Shown: piece after piece, positions 11,950 through 22,020 of the stretch
How positions within the stretch are numbered: the first letter of the stretch is position 1
Layout: each line of letters opens with the position of its first letter
Assembly: GCF_019890615.1 (NCBI RefSeq)
Contig: NZ_JAINVZ010000026.1
Location: 21,141 to 85,140, forward strand
From: Streptantibioticus parmotrematis
GTDB taxonomy: Bacteria; Actinomycetota; Actinomycetes; Streptomycetales; Streptomycetaceae
Length of the DNA: 64,000 nt
Reading direction: 5' to 3'
Position numbers and translations under genes: made by a program
Notes under the pieces: generated by a model
The model's database searches: none
Seen by the model: the letters and a program-made list of their open reading frames with translations, nothing else
Told to the model about the DNA's origin: nothing

Positions 11950-13065
11950 ATGACCGCATACCCCGTATCGCCGAACACGGTCCTCGCGAACGCGCTCAGC
12001 CACGCCGAGGACGTGCTCACGCCCCGAGTCCTCGCCGCCGCGCCGGAACGCATCGTGTTCGTCGTCGGGACGCAGATCAACGGGGCCCCGCACATCGGGA
12101 CCTCCCTGGTGCAGTCCCTCACGTTCGCCACGGCGGCCCGGCTGAGGGACACATTCGGTGTCCCGGCCGAGGTCCGGTTCGGCGCCCTCGACAACGCGCC
12201 CCACGCTGTCGTCGACGATCGGCGAACCGGGCACCGGTACCAGCGCACCTATGCGCACGCGCTCGGCCAGGAGGTCATCGCCGACCAGATCGACACGCTG
12301 TACCGCCCACTCTTCGACGCCCTGTCCGAACGGTTACGTGTCCCGTACGCCGTCGAGACCTACAGCCAGCAGCAAGCCGGTGAGCGTTTCCGCCGGACGT
12401 GGCTGCGTGTCCTGCCGCGGATGGACGCCGCTCGGTGGTGGCTCGCGCCCTCCACGGGCGTGGCGCACCTCCGCGTACCGTGCCCACAGCCCGGCTGCGG
12501 GTGGGCGGAGAAGTACGCCGAGCGCACTCACGTACAGGCCGCCGACGCGGACCGTGCCACGATCACGGCCGTCTGCCTGTGCCACGGCGAGTACGAGATC
12601 ATCATCGACCGGAACGGCGAGGCGTACCTCGACCTCGCGACGCTGTACCGGAACCTGGTCAAGGAACTCGCCGTCGCCGACGAGCACGACACCCTGCACG
12701 TGATGGTGAAGGGGAGCGACTGGGTCTTCGGCTCGCACCTGGTCGACGGTGCCCTTCAGGCAGTCGGCCTGGCACCCGGGCAGCTCCCCGCCCGCCTGTT
12801 CTGCCCGCAGATCGTCAGCGACACCGGTGCCAAGTTGTCCAAGTCGATGATCCGCGAAGGGCGGGGGTCCTTGCCCGACGGCGCGGCCTCCTGGATGCTC
12901 GACACACGGGAGTGGCCCGGGCCGCAGTCCGAGTACGTCGAGCGCCTCCTCGGCATGACCGAGGTCGTGCTCTCCGACCCCCGGCACTTCTTCCGCTCGT
13001 ACTCCGCCCGCGAACTGCGCCGGATGATGACCAGTCCGGCAGCCAGGAGCATCCCCTCCCCATGA
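11950..13065 (+). CDS. Class I lysyl-tRNA-synthetase-like catalytic-domain protein
   Basis: 371 aa. It carries both class I synthetase signatures: a HIGH-type APHIGTS at residues 46-52 and a KMSKS-type KLSKS at 295-299. Between them lies a zinc-ribbon-like set (C178, C183, C209, C211) in the place where archaeal-type LysRS has one, and a KGSDWVFGSHLVDG block reminiscent of the LysRS 'GKDH' region. The protein is about 150 residues shorter than class I LysRS and ends soon after KLSKS, so the anticodon-binding domain is missing. It may activate an amino acid without acting as a housekeeping synthetase. It overlaps the next gene by ATGA. Confidence 0.7.
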   Translation: MTAYPVSPNTVLANALSHAEDVLTPRVLAAAPERIVFVVGTQINGAPHIGTSLVQSLTFATAARLRDTFGVPAEVRFGALDNAPHAVVDDRRTGHRYQRTYAHALGQEVIADQIDTLYRPLFDALSERLRVPYAVETYSQQQAGERFRRTWLRVLPRMDAARWWLAPSTGVAHLRVPCPQPGCGWAEKYAERTHVQAADADRATITAVCLCHGEYEIIIDRNGEAYLDLATLYRNLVKELAVADEHDTLHVMVKGSDWVFGSHLVDGALQAVGLAPGQLPARLFCPQIVSDTGAKLSKSMIREGRGSLPDGAASWMLDTREWPGPQSEYVERLLGMTEVVLSDPRHFFRSYSARELRRMMTSPAARSIPSP

Positions 13066-13421
13066 CGCAATCTGCTGCCGCTCACGTACGCGAACTCAAC
13101 CTCTACCGGCGGTACTTCGACCTGGTCGCCGCCGGGCGGAAGACGACCGAGGTGCGGGTGAAGTACCCGCACCTCGCCGACCTCGCCGCAGGCGACGTCA
13201 TCCGCTTCCGGGTCAAGGGCACCGACGAGACGTGCGACGTGCTCGTGAAGCGGGTCAACGGGTATCCCGACTTCGAGGCCCTGCTCGACGGCGAGGGGGC
13301 GGCGAACGTCAACCCGACGGCCACGCGCGAGGAACAGCTCGCGAGCATCCGCGCCATCTACCCGCCCGAGAAGGAAGCGCTCGGCGCCCTCGCGATCAGG
13401 ATCGAACTGCTCGCTCCCTGA
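13062..13421 (+). CDS. ASCH-domain protein
   Basis: 119 aa. ATG overlaps the stop of the synthetase-like gene, implying translational coupling. The whole chain is an ASCH/YqfB-type domain: LYRRYFDLVAAGRKTTEVRV near the N-terminus holds the conserved Lys and Thr, followed by AGDVIRF and a C-terminal IRAIYPPEKE-x-ALAIRIEL block. Known: ASCH domains bind RNA-like ligands; E. coli YqfB hydrolyses N4-acetylcytidine and others have nuclease activity. The catalytic Glu equivalent cannot be assigned safely by eye. Confidence 0.8.
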   Translation: MTQSAAAHVRELNLYRRYFDLVAAGRKTTEVRVKYPHLADLAAGDVIRFRVKGTDETCDVLVKRVNGYPDFEALLDGEGAANVNPTATREEQLASIRAIYPPEKEALGALAIRIELLAP

Positions 13422-13449
13422 CCGGCAGCCCCTCGACCAGCCCGAGCCA

Positions 13450-14739
13450 TCACGAACGCGGGGCGACCTTGGACAAGCCGTTGATCACGCGGTCCATCGC
13501 GTCGCCGCCCGTCGGGTCGGTCAGGTTCGCCAGGAGCTTCAGGGTGAAACGCATCAGCATCGGGTGGGTCAGGCCGCGCTGGGCGGCCAGCTTCATGATC
13601 TTCGGGTTGCCGATCAGCTTCACGAACGCCCGGCCCAGCGTGTAGTAGCCGCCGTACGTGTCCTTCAGGACCTTCGGGTAGCGCTGGAGGGCCAGCTCGC
13701 GCTGGGCCGCGCCCGCGCGGGCCGCCGCCTGGGTGATGACGTCCGCGGCGATCTGGCCGGATTCCATCGCGTAGGCGATGCCCTCGCCGTTGAACGGGTT
13801 GACCAGGCCGCCCGCGTCGCCGACCAGCAGCAGGCCGCGGGTGTAGTGCGGCTGGCGGTTGAAGGCCATCGGCAGGGCCGCGCCGCGGATCGGGCCGGTC
13901 ATGTTCTCCGGGGTGTAGCCCCAGTCCTCCGGCATGGACGCGCACCACGCCTTGAGGATCTCCCGCCAGTCCAGCTCCTTGAAGTCGGCGGAGGTGTTGA
14001 GCACGCCGAGCCCCACGTTGGACGTGCCGTCGCCCATGCCGAAGATCCAGCCGTAGCCGGGCAGCAGCCGGTCCTGGGCGCCGCGCCGGTCCCACAGCTC
14101 CAGCCAGGACTCCAGGTAGTCGTCGTCGTGGCGCGGGCTGGTGAAGTACGTGCGCACCGCGACGCCCATCGGGCGGTCCTCACGCCGGTGCAGGCCCATG
14201 CCGAGCGACAGCCGGGTGGAGTTGCCGTCGGCGGCGACCACCAGCGGGGCGTGGAAGGTGACCGGGGTCTTCTCCTCGCCGAGCTTCGCCTCGACGCCGG
14301 TGATCCGGCCGGTGCGCGCGTCGGTGATCGGCGCGCCGACGTTGCAGCGCTCGTACAGCCGCGCGCCCGCCTTCTGCGCCTGCTGGGCCAGCTGCTGGTC
14401 GAAGTCGTCCCGCTTGCGGACCAGGCCGTAGTCCGGGTACGTGGCCAGCTCCGGCCAGTCGAGTTCGAGCCGCGCCCCGCCGCCGATGATGCGCAGGCCC
14501 TTGTTGCGCAGCCAGCCCGCCTCCTCGGAGATGTCGATCCCCATGCCGACCAGCTGCTTGACCGCGCGCGGGGTCAGCCCGTCGCCGCACACCTTCTCGC
14601 GGGGGAACGCGGTCTTCTCCAGCAGCAGCACGTCCAGGCCGGACTTGGCCAGGTGGTAGGCGGTGGCCGAACCGGCGGGACCGGCTCCGACCACGATCAC
14701 GTCGGCGGTGCGCTCGGTGTCGACGGTCGGCTCTGTCAC
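13450..14739 (-). CDS. Geranylgeranyl reductase family FAD flavoprotein
   Basis: 429 aa from the GTG at 14739 (GGAG 8 nt upstream); an upstream ATG-containing extension lacks family similarity. The FAD-binding GXGXXG (VIVVGAGPAGSATAYHLA) is at the N-terminus, PREKVCGDGLTPRAV follows, and GLLLVGDAGGLVNPFNGEGIAYAMESG is the second FAD motif. Known: members reduce isoprenoid double bonds; actinobacterial MenJ reduces one unit of the menaquinone side chain. Its position downstream of menG and mqnC on the same strand makes a menaquinone side-chain role plausible but unproven. Confidence 0.85.
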   Translation of the reverse strand: MTEPTVDTERTADVIVVGAGPAGSATAYHLAKSGLDVLLLEKTAFPREKVCGDGLTPRAVKQLVGMGIDISEEAGWLRNKGLRIIGGGARLELDWPELATYPDYGLVRKRDDFDQQLAQQAQKAGARLYERCNVGAPITDARTGRITGVEAKLGEEKTPVTFHAPLVVAADGNSTRLSLGMGLHRREDRPMGVAVRTYFTSPRHDDDYLESWLELWDRRGAQDRLLPGYGWIFGMGDGTSNVGLGVLNTSADFKELDWREILKAWCASMPEDWGYTPENMTGPIRGAALPMAFNRQPHYTRGLLLVGDAGGLVNPFNGEGIAYAMESGQIAADVITQAAARAGAAQRELALQRYPKVLKDTYGGYYTLGRAFVKLIGNPKIMKLAAQRGLTHPMLMRFTLKLLANLTDPTGGDAMDRVINGLSKVAPRS

Positions 14740-14897
14740 GGTCCAGTCTCCAGTCCGCTGGGCGAATCTACGGGGGATGTGCACGGGTGGGGACGGCGGC
14801 GCTCGGGCCGGGCTTCCGTCCGCGACGAGTCTAGGCAGGCGGGGCGGCGAGGGGGACGGCCGGGCGCGGCGTCACGGCCACGCGGGGCGGACCGCCC

Positions 14898-15590
14898 TCA
14901 GGCCTTCGTGGCGCGGTGCAGCGCGACGATGCCGCCGGTGAGGTTGCGCCAGGCCGGCCGCGACCAGCCCGACTCGGCCAGCAGCGCGGCCAGGCCCGGC
15001 TGGTCGGGCCAGGCGCGGATGGAGTCGGCGAGGTAGACGTACGCGTCCGGGTTGCTGCTGACGGCGGTCGCGACCGGGGGTAGCGCGCGCATCAGGTACT
15101 CGGTGTAGACGGTGCGGAACGGCGCCCAGGTCGGGTGGCTGAACTCGCAGACCACGATCCGCCCGCCGGGCCGCGTCACCCGCAGCATCTCGCGCAGCGC
15201 GCCCTCGGTGTCCTGCACGTTGCGCAGGCCGAAGGAGATGGTGACCGTGTCGAAGACGTCGTCCGCGAACGGCAGCCGGGTCGCGTCGCCCGCGGTGAAC
15301 GGCAGTCGGGGGTGGCGCCGCTTGCCCTCGCCCAGCATGCCGAGGGAGAAGTCGCACGGCACCACGCGGGCCCCGGCGCGTTCGAAGGGCAGCGAGGAGG
15401 TGCCGGTGCCGGCCGCCAGGTCCAGCACGCGGTCGCCCGGGCGGGCGTCCACGGCGCGGGCGACCGCCTTGCGCCACAGCCTGCTCTGGCCCAGGGACAG
15501 CACGTCGTTGGTGAGGTCGTACTTGGCGGCGACGTCGTCGAACATCGAGGCGACGTCGGACGGCTGTTTGTCCAGGAAGGCGCGGGTCAC
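14898..15590 (-). CDS. menG: Demethylmenaquinone C-methyltransferase
   Basis: 230 aa from the GTG at 15590. UbiE/MenG signatures: [22 protein letters not shown] at the start, SAM motif [15 protein letters not shown], and [11 protein letters not shown]. It carries out the final methylation in menaquinone synthesis. It follows the mqnC operon segment on the same strand, consistent with a dedicated menaquinone function here. Confidence 0.93.
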   Translation of the reverse strand: MTRAFLDKQPSDVASMFDDVAAKYDLTNDVLSLGQSRLWRKAVARAVDARPGDRVLDLAAGTGTSSLPFERAGARVVPCDFSLGMLGEGKRRHPRLPFTAGDATRLPFADDVFDTVTISFGLRNVQDTEGALREMLRVTRPGGRIVVCEFSHPTWAPFRTVYTEYLMRALPPVATAVSSNPDAYVYLADSIRAWPDQPGLAALLAESGWSRPAWRNLTGGIVALHRATKA

Positions 15591-15680
15591 GCCCCCAGCA
15601 TAGGCAGCGCGCGACGGCCCTCCGCGAACCGCCCCGGGCGCCCGGCCCCGCACCGCGTACACCGGCCCGGGCCCGCGCCC

Positions 15681-16127
15681 TCAGCGTCTGCGGTGCAGCA
15701 CCCGCCCCGCCAGCACGGTCGCCAGGCACTCCCCCGTGTCCCCGAGGACCGTCAGGTCCGCACGGGCGCCGGGGGCCAGCGCGGGCGTCCCGGCGGCGTC
15801 GAGCACCCTGAGCCCGCTGCGCCGCGCGGCGTCCCGCAGCGCGGGCTCGCTGACGTGGCGGGCGACGACGGCCGCCGCGCCCGTCCGCATCACCGCGTAC
15901 ACCCGCTCCCGCGGACTGGGCGCGTCCGGCAACGGTCCGTCGTGCACCAGGGCGGGCCCGAGCGTGCCGGGCCAGCGCCGCACGCGGGCGGCCGGGAAGC
16001 GCCCGACGGCCTCGTCCAGGGTGCCGACCGCCTCGATCCGGTCGCCGGACACCACCACGGCGCCCTCCGGCACGGGCGCGCCGTCCCAACGCGTCCGCAG
16101 CAGCGGCGCGGTGTGAATCGTCAGCAC
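15681..16127 (-). CDS. Imidazolonepropionase-like composite-domain fragment protein
   Basis: 148 aa. N-terminal residues (LTIHTAPLLRTRWDGAPVPEGAVVVSGDRIEAVG) and C-terminal residues (LAPGARADLTVLGDTGECLATVLAGRVLHRRR) are the two halves of the beta-sandwich domain of an amidohydrolase; the metal-binding TIM barrel that should lie between them is absent. Such stand-alone forms are annotated as imidazolonepropionase-like in streptomycetes. It is 6 bp downstream of mqnC. Function unknown; hydrolysis is unlikely without the barrel. Confidence 0.7.
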   Translation of the reverse strand: MLTIHTAPLLRTRWDGAPVPEGAVVVSGDRIEAVGTLDEAVGRFPAARVRRWPGTLGPALVHDGPLPDAPSPRERVYAVMRTGAAAVVARHVSEPALRDAARRSGLRVLDAAGTPALAPGARADLTVLGDTGECLATVLAGRVLHRRR

Positions 16128-16133
16128 CGGGGA

Positions 16134-17336
16134 CTACGACGCGTCGATGAGCTTCAGCTCGGGATGCGCCGTGCCCCCCTCGATCGCCGTGGACGAAAGG
16201 TGCGACACCACATGGTCGTTGACCGGGTCGTTCGCCGGGTCGTCGTGGACGACGAGGTGTTCGTACGTGGTCGCGCGCTGCGCGGGGACGCGGCCCGCCG
16301 AGCGGATCAGGTGGATCAGCTCCATGCGGTTGGAGCGGTGCTTGGCCCCGGCCGAGGAGACCACGTTCTCCTCCAGCATCACCGAGCCCAGGTCGTCGGC
16401 GCCGTAGTGCAGCGACAGCTGGCCGACCTCCTTGCCGGTGGTCAGCCACGAACCCTGGATGTGCGCCACGTTGTCCAGGAAGATCCGGGCGATGGCGATC
16501 ATGCGCAGGTACTCGAAGAGCGTGGCCTGCGTCATGCCCTTCAGGTGGTTGTTCTCCGGCTGGTAGGTGTACGGGATGAACGCGCGGAAGCCGCCCGTGC
16601 GGTCCTGGACGTCGCGGATCATGCGCAGGTGCTCGATGCGCTCGGCGTTGGTCTCGCCGGTGCCCATCAGCATCGTGGAGGTGGACTCCACGCCCAGGTT
16701 GTGCGCGGTCTCCATGATCTCCAGCCAGCGCTCCCCGGACTCCTTGAGCGGGGCGATCGCCTTGCGCGGGCGCTCCGGCAGCAGTTCGGCGCCGGCACCG
16801 GCGAAGGAGTCGAGGCCCGCGGCGTGGATGCGGCGGATGGCGTCCTCGACGGAGACGCCGGAGATGCGGGCCATGTGCTCGACCTCGGAGGCGCCGAGGG
16901 AGTGGATGACCAGCTGCGGGAACGCCTTCTTGATGGCGGAGAAGTGCTCCTCGTAGTACTCGACGCCGTAGTCCGGGTGGTGGCCGCCCTGGAACATGAT
17001 CTGGGTGCCGCCCAGCTCCACGGTCTCCGCGCAGCGGCGCAGGATGTCGTCGAGGTCGCGGGTCCAGCCCTTGGCGGTGTCCTTCGGCGCCGCGTAGAAC
17101 GCGCAGAACTTGCACGCCGTCACGCAGACGTTGGTGTAGTTGATGTTCCGCTCGATGATGTACGTGGCAATGTGCTCGGTGCCCGCGTAGCGGCGGCGGC
17201 GGATCGCGTCGGCCGCGGCGCCCAGCGCGTGCAGCGGCGCACCGCGGTACAGGTCGAGGGCTTCTTCCGGGGTGACCCGGCCCCCGGCGGCGGCACGGTC
17301 GAGCACGGACTTGAGGTCGGCCTCCGAGGTCACCAC
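16134..17336 (-). CDS. mqnC: Cyclic dehypoxanthinyl futalosine synthase
   Basis: 400 aa. Radical SAM cysteines C71, C75 and C78 in NVCVTACKFCAFY, then FQGGHHPDYGVEYYEE and the MqnC-type IPYTYQPENNHLKG and GADDLGSVMLEENVV segments. The GTG at 17336 has GGAGG 9 nt upstream; a second GTG follows directly. Known: it closes dehypoxanthine futalosine into its cyclic form in the futalosine pathway. It is the first gene of a likely mqnC / composite-domain / menG / reductase transcription unit. Confidence 0.95.
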   Translation of the reverse strand: MVTSEADLKSVLDRAAAGGRVTPEEALDLYRGAPLHALGAAADAIRRRRYAGTEHIATYIIERNINYTNVCVTACKFCAFYAAPKDTAKGWTRDLDDILRRCAETVELGGTQIMFQGGHHPDYGVEYYEEHFSAIKKAFPQLVIHSLGASEVEHMARISGVSVEDAIRRIHAAGLDSFAGAGAELLPERPRKAIAPLKESGERWLEIMETAHNLGVESTSTMLMGTGETNAERIEHLRMIRDVQDRTGGFRAFIPYTYQPENNHLKGMTQATLFEYLRMIAIARIFLDNVAHIQGSWLTTGKEVGQLSLHYGADDLGSVMLEENVVSSAGAKHRSNRMELIHLIRSAGRVPAQRATTYEHLVVHDDPANDPVNDHVVSHLSSTAIEGGTAHPELKLIDAS

Positions 17337-17486
17337 GTCGTCGTCCCTCCGGGGTTGCGTTGACGGACCGTCTCAGCCTACCGGGTCGCATCCGGCGCCG
17401 TTCTGGCCCGTTTTGTCCGCGCGGCGGGCTGGCGCGGACCCCTCGCGGGGCGCTCCCGGTCCCCTCGCTGCGGCGCGGGTACGCCC

Positions 17487-17515
17487 GTGACACCCCCAAA
17501 TCGTCCGGCTACCCT
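17487..17515 (+). promoter_or_regulatory. Candidate promoter of the secretion-type locus
   Basis: GTGACA, 17 nt, TACCCT resembles a housekeeping -35/-10 pair and would start transcription about 35 nt before the ATG at 17557. It lies in the 220-bp region divergent from mqnC. Confidence 0.45.
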
Positions 17516-17556
17516 CTTGACCGGCAAGCGCGCGCGAAGCTACTGGGGGAGCCGGG

Positions 17557-19821
17557 ATGTCGGAGACTGGCGGCGGGCCGCGGCCCGGACTGCGGCTGCG
17601 CGACCTGCGGGAGCGCCCGGAGGCGGCGGCCGGCGCCCGTACCGGGCCGGCCGGGAGAGCCGAGGCGCTGCGCCGGGCCGCCCGCGCGGTCTGGGCCGCC
17701 GTCCGCCCGACCCGCAACCGCACGACCGGCTACGTGGCCGTCGGCGCGGTCGGCGCGCTGGTGGGCACCTCCGTCGCGGTCGGAGTGGGCGCCGCGGGAG
17801 CGCTGCCGAGGCTGGCCGACGTGGGCGCGTGGCTGGGCAGTTCGCACAAGGGCGAGGCCGCCCACGCCAACGGCCTGACCGGCCAGGTGGACGGCAAGGT
17901 CACGCTGCCCGGGATGGCGGGCGACCCGGTGCAGATCTCGCAGGACGGCAAGACGGTCCTGGTCCTCGACACCCGCACCGGCAAGGTGGTGCGGCTCGAC
18001 CCGGCGCAGCTGACCGCCGAGCAGTCCACCGAGTACGGCGCGGCCGGACTGCAACTGGTCTCCGGCGGCGCGGTCTCCTACCTGGCCGACCCCGCGCACG
18101 GCACCGTCCAGCGCATCGATCCGGTGCTCACCACGCCGCTCGGGCCCAAGCTGGACCTGGGCGCGCCGCTGGGCACCGCCGAGGTGGACCCGCGCGGCAC
18201 GCTGTGGATACCGGTGCCCTCGCGCGGCCAGGTCGTCCCGGTGACCGGCGACACCCGCAGCCCGGCCGTCACCGTCGGCAAGCCCGGCGACAACCTCGTC
18301 CTCACCCTCGCGGGCGGGCAGCCCGTGGTGACCGACACCACCGCCGGTGTCCTGAAGACGCTGTCGGCGACCGGCACGCAGGAGTCGTTCAACCTCCCCG
18401 GCATCGCCGCCTCCGGCACCTCCGGCGTCCTCGTTCCCGACCAGACCGACGACGCCGTCGTCCCGGTCCTGAACACCGACGACAGCACGATGGCGCTGGT
18501 CCGCACCGACACCGGCGGGCAGACCGACGTCAAGGTGCCGACCGGCGGCGACCGACTGGGCGCGCCGCAGGCACTGGGCGGCAAGGTCTACATCCCCGAC
18601 GACTCCACCGGCAGGCTGGTGGTCTACGACACGGCCACCGCCGCGTTCGACCCCACGTACACCGTCACCGGCACGCCCGGCACCCTCAACGTCTTCGTGC
18701 GCGACGGCCTGTTGTGGGCCAACGACGAGAACAACGCCACCGCCGCGGTGATCAACGCGGACGGGCAGGCGCACCGCATCGGCAAGTACGCGGACGACGT
18801 GCCGACGCACCGGCAGCCGCGCGAGCACGACCCGGTCGTCGACACCGTGCCGACCGCGCCGGTCCACACCTCCGTGCCCGCCGGGCCCACCCGACACCGC
18901 GCGCCGTCAGGCCCGCCGCCGGGGCCGGTCCACACCGTGCCGTCGACGCCCACGCCCACCCCGAAGCCCAAGCCGAGTCCGTCGCGCAATTGCGGCACGG
19001 ACTGGCAGGCGGGCTGCCCGGAGCCGATGGCCCCGGGCACGCCGCAGGTCCAGTCCGGCGCGGGCACGATCACCGTGACGTTCGCGGCGGCCTCGGGCAC
19101 GACGCCGAAGGACTACACGCTCGGCGGCGCCCCCGCGGGCGCCACCGTCACGCCCGACACGGTGGGCCCTGGCGGCCCGTTCACGTTCGAGGTGCGCGGC
19201 GGGAAGTGCGGGAGCCAGTACACGTTCACGGTGGTCGCCCACTACGCGGGCGGCGCCCCGGACAAGGCGTCGCAGCCGTCGGCGCCCGCGCAGCCGTGCA
19301 CGGTCCCGACCGCGCCGACGGTCAGCGTGTCGGTGCCGCAGGGCGGCCACGGCGCGGACCTGAGCTGGACGTCGTCCGGAAGCGGGATGACGTACACGGT
19401 CTCCGGCGCGGGCGCGACGGCCACGACGAGCGGTCTCACGCACAATGTGCGGGGGCTGACCAACGGCCGGACGTATTCCGTGACAGTGACGGCCCGCAAC
19501 GGCGCGGGGTCGCAGGCGGGCAGCGCGACGATCAACCTGACGCCGCCGACGCAGTCGATCGCGATCATCCACAACAGCTCGAACACCCAACCTGTGGTGA
19601 TCCGCCCGGGCCCGACCACCGCGGGCAACCAGCACGTCTACGACATCCCCGGTGAGACGCAGCCGCACGTCACCGTGGAGTGCCTGGTCCAGGGCCAGTC
19701 CGTCAGCCAGGACGGCGTGACCTCGGCCGAGTGGTCCAAGGTCACGTACAAGAGCTACTCCGGCTACATCTCCGACATCTACCTCGACGCCCGCGACAAG
19801 GGCGTGTGGCAATGCACCTGA
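17557..19821 (+). CDS. Membrane-anchored propeller / fibronectin type III protein
   Basis: 754 aa with GGGGGAG before the ATG. A cytoplasmic Arg-rich N-terminus, one membrane helix (about 58-80), a repetitive beta-rich region with propeller-like blades (about 105-430, e.g. [22 protein letters not shown]), a Pro/Thr linker (435-495), two FnIII-like domains (about 505-680) and a C-terminal SH3-like segment ending VWQC. The large C-terminal part should be outside the cell. It heads a block that continues with moxR 46 bp downstream. The precise role is unknown; binding to the cell wall or to exported partners is plausible. Confidence 0.7.
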   Translation: MSETGGGPRPGLRLRDLRERPEAAAGARTGPAGRAEALRRAARAVWAAVRPTRNRTTGYVAVGAVGALVGTSVAVGVGAAGALPRLADVGAWLGSSHKGEAAHANGLTGQVDGKVTLPGMAGDPVQISQDGKTVLVLDTRTGKVVRLDPAQLTAEQSTEYGAAGLQLVSGGAVSYLADPAHGTVQRIDPVLTTPLGPKLDLGAPLGTAEVDPRGTLWIPVPSRGQVVPVTGDTRSPAVTVGKPGDNLVLTLAGGQPVVTDTTAGVLKTLSATGTQESFNLPGIAASGTSGVLVPDQTDDAVVPVLNTDDSTMALVRTDTGGQTDVKVPTGGDRLGAPQALGGKVYIPDDSTGRLVVYDTATAAFDPTYTVTGTPGTLNVFVRDGLLWANDENNATAAVINADGQAHRIGKYADDVPTHRQPREHDPVVDTVPTAPVHTSVPAGPTRHRAPSGPPPGPVHTVPSTPTPTPKPKPSPSRNCGTDWQAGCPEPMAPGTPQVQSGAGTITVTFAAASGTTPKDYTLGGAPAGATVTPDTVGPGGPFTFEVRGGKCGSQYTFTVVAHYAGGAPDKASQPSAPAQPCTVPTAPTVSVSVPQGGHGADLSWTSSGSGMTYTVSGAGATATTSGLTHNVRGLTNGRTYSVTVTARNGAGSQAGSATINLTPPTQSIAIIHNSSNTQPVVIRPGPTTAGNQHVYDIPGETQPHVTVECLVQGQSVSQDGVTSAEWSKVTYKSYSGYISDIYLDARDKGVWQCT

Positions 19822-19867
19822 CCGTCCACCGCGTCCCTGTCCTCAACTCCCCCCGAGCGAGCGCCCG

Positions 19868-20866
19868 ATGACCGTCCCCGCGCAGCACCCCGCCTCCGGG
19901 CCGAACGACGCCGTCTCGCTGTTCGCCCAGTGCTTCCACGCCCTCGCCGACAACGTCGAGCGCGTCGTGAAGGGCAAACGGCCCACCGTCGAGCTGGCGT
20001 TGACCTGCCTGTTCGCCGAAGGCCACCTGCTGGTCGAGGACGTGCCGGGGACCGGCAAGACGACGCTCGCCCGGTGTCTGGCCGCCTCCCTGGAGGCGGA
20101 GTTCGCCCGCGTGCAGTTCACGCCCGACCTGCTGCCCTCGGACATCACGGGAGTGACGGTCTACCGTCAGAACACCGGCACGTTCGACTTCCTGCCCGGC
20201 CCGGTCTTCGCCAACGTCGTGCTGGGCGACGAGATCAACCGCGCCTCGCCCAAGACCCAGTCCGCGATGCTGGAGGTCATGGAGGAGCGGCGGGTCACCG
20301 CCGACGGCAGGACGCACCCGGTGCCGCGTCCGTTCATGGTGCTGGCCACGCAGAACTCCGTGGACATGGGCGGCACGTACCCGTTGCCCGAGGCGCAGCT
20401 CGACCGCTTCCTGATGCGCGTCACCGTGGGGTACCCGGACCACGCCTCGGAGGTCGCCGTACTCAACGGCTCGGCGGCGGGCGCGACTCCCGAGTCGCTG
20501 TCCACGATCGCCTCCGCGCACCACATCGCGGAGTTCATCCAGGTCGCGCAGCAGATCCAGGTCGCCGAGCAGCTCTACGACTACATCGTGCGGATCACCG
20601 CCGCGACGCGCGAGCTGCCCGACGTGCGGCTGGGCGCCTCGCCGCGCGGCAGCGTCGCGCTGGCCCGCGCGGTCCGCGTGCGGGCCGCCTCGCAGGGGCG
20701 GCCGTACGCGCTGCCGGAGGACGTCAAGGCGCTGGCCGAACCGGTGCTGGCGCACCGCCTGATCCTCACTCCGGAGGCCGAGTTGAGCGGCCGCACCGGC
20801 GCGGACGTGGTGGCGCAGGTGCTGGCCACCGTGCCGGTGCCGCACGCGGGCGGGGCCCGGGTGTGA
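19868..20866 (+). CDS. MoxR-family AAA+ ATPase
   Basis: 332 aa. Walker A G61-T66 (PGTGKTTLA), Walker B with D121 E122 ([19 protein letters not shown]), sensor-type segment [23 protein letters not shown]. Known: MoxR ATPases act as chaperones and are usually coded with DUF58 and transglutaminase-like membrane proteins, as here. Its stop overlaps the DUF58 start (TGATG). Confidence 0.92.
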   Translation: MTVPAQHPASGPNDAVSLFAQCFHALADNVERVVKGKRPTVELALTCLFAEGHLLVEDVPGTGKTTLARCLAASLEAEFARVQFTPDLLPSDITGVTVYRQNTGTFDFLPGPVFANVVLGDEINRASPKTQSAMLEVMEERRVTADGRTHPVPRPFMVLATQNSVDMGGTYPLPEAQLDRFLMRVTVGYPDHASEVAVLNGSAAGATPESLSTIASAHHIAEFIQVAQQIQVAEQLYDYIVRITAATRELPDVRLGASPRGSVALARAVRVRAASQGRPYALPEDVKALAEPVLAHRLILTPEAELSGRTGADVVAQVLATVPVPHAGGARV

Positions 20867-22020
20867 TGCTCACGCCGACCGGGTGGGGCGTGGCGGTCGC
20901 CGGTGCGGTGCTGACCGCGCTGGGTTACGTGCTCGGTTACCGCGAGGCGGCGGCGCTGGGGATCGCGGGGCTGCTCGCGGTGGCGGTGGCCGTGGTGTGG
21001 ACGCTGCCGCGGCCGCGTCTGGAGGCGACGCGCCGGATCGCGCCGCGCAAGGTGGCGCGGGGCGAGTACGCGGAGGGCGTGGTGACGCTGGCCAACGCGG
21101 GGACGCGCACCCGGCGCGGTCTGCGGGCCACCGACGTGTGCGGCGGCGAGGCGCTGAGCCTTGCGGTGCCGGTGCTGCGGCCGGGCGGGGCGTACGACGC
21201 GCGCTACCCGCTGCCGACCGCGCGGCGCGGCCGGATCGCCGTGGGGCCGCTGGGACTCGAGCGCACCGACCCGCTGGGCCTGTCGCGGCGGACGGTGGCG
21301 TACGGGGAGGCGGACGCGTTCGTGGTGCGGCCGAAGGTGTGCGTGCTGCCGGTGCTGCCGTCCGGCACCGCGCACCACATGGAGGGCCCGACCTCGGACA
21401 CCGCCGACGACGGTTCGCTGACCTTCCACGTGCTGCGCGAGTACGTGCTCGGCGACGACCTGCGCCGGGTGCACTGGCGGTCCTCCGCGCGCACCGGGAC
21501 GCTGATGGTGCGTCAGATGGTGGACGTCTCGCTGCCGCACACCACGCTGGTGCTCGACACCCGGCCGGTCGCGTACGGGCGGGACGACGACTTCGAACTC
21601 GCGGTGGACTGCGCCGCGTCCATCGGCCACGCGGCGGCCCGCTCCAACTTCCCCGTCGAACTGCGCGGCGCGGGCGGCCTGTTGCTGCGCGCGGACGGCT
21701 CGGGGCAGGACGCGGAGGCGCTGCTCGACCGGCTGGCGCTGGTGACCGGCTCGGCGGAGCGCTCGGCCGCGGCGGCCTTCGACGGCCTGGAGAACCATCG
21801 CGGCGGCGGCTCGCTGATCGTGGTGACCGGCACCGGCGACACCGAGGGCCTGGCGGCGCTGGGCCGGGTGCGGCGGCGGTTCGACCGGGTGACGCTGCTG
21901 CGGGTGGGCGGCGACGCGCAGGCGCCCGGCGTACGCGAAGTGGCGTCCGACGTACCGCAGTTGCCCATCGACTCGCTCAACGCGCTCGTGGCGAACTGGC
22001 GTTGGGAGGCCGTGCGATGA
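20866..22020 (+). CDS. DUF58 membrane protein
   Basis: 384 aa from the ATG at 20866 (GTG at 20863 is an equal alternative). Two membrane helices within the first 50 residues are followed by an extended beta region and the DUF58 signature [23 protein letters not shown], then a von Willebrand A-like fold. Known: DUF58 proteins partner with MoxR; biochemical function is unclear. It is coupled to both neighbours by overlapping stop/start codons. Confidence 0.88.
   Translation: MLTPTGWGVAVAGAVLTALGYVLGYREAAALGIAGLLAVAVAVVWTLPRPRLEATRRIAPRKVARGEYAEGVVTLANAGTRTRRGLRATDVCGGEALSLAVPVLRPGGAYDARYPLPTARRGRIAVGPLGLERTDPLGLSRRTVAYGEADAFVVRPKVCVLPVLPSGTAHHMEGPTSDTADDGSLTFHVLREYVLGDDLRRVHWRSSARTGTLMVRQMVDVSLPHTTLVLDTRPVAYGRDDDFELAVDCAASIGHAAARSNFPVELRGAGGLLLRADGSGQDAEALLDRLALVTGSAERSAAAAFDGLENHRGGGSLIVVTGTGDTEGLAALGRVRRRFDRVTLLRVGGDAQAPGVREVASDVPQLPIDSLNALVANWRWEAVR

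Noticed and set aside
9899..13421. An integrated mobile element carrying the synthetase-like cassette
   Set aside because: No integrase, transposase, flanking tRNA or direct repeats were seen; the accessory nature is inferred from gene content only.
14872..17499. An 875-codon minus-strand frame covering mqnC, the composite-domain gene and menG
   Set aside because: It is in the wrong frame for all three recognisable enzymes and is Arg-rich throughout.
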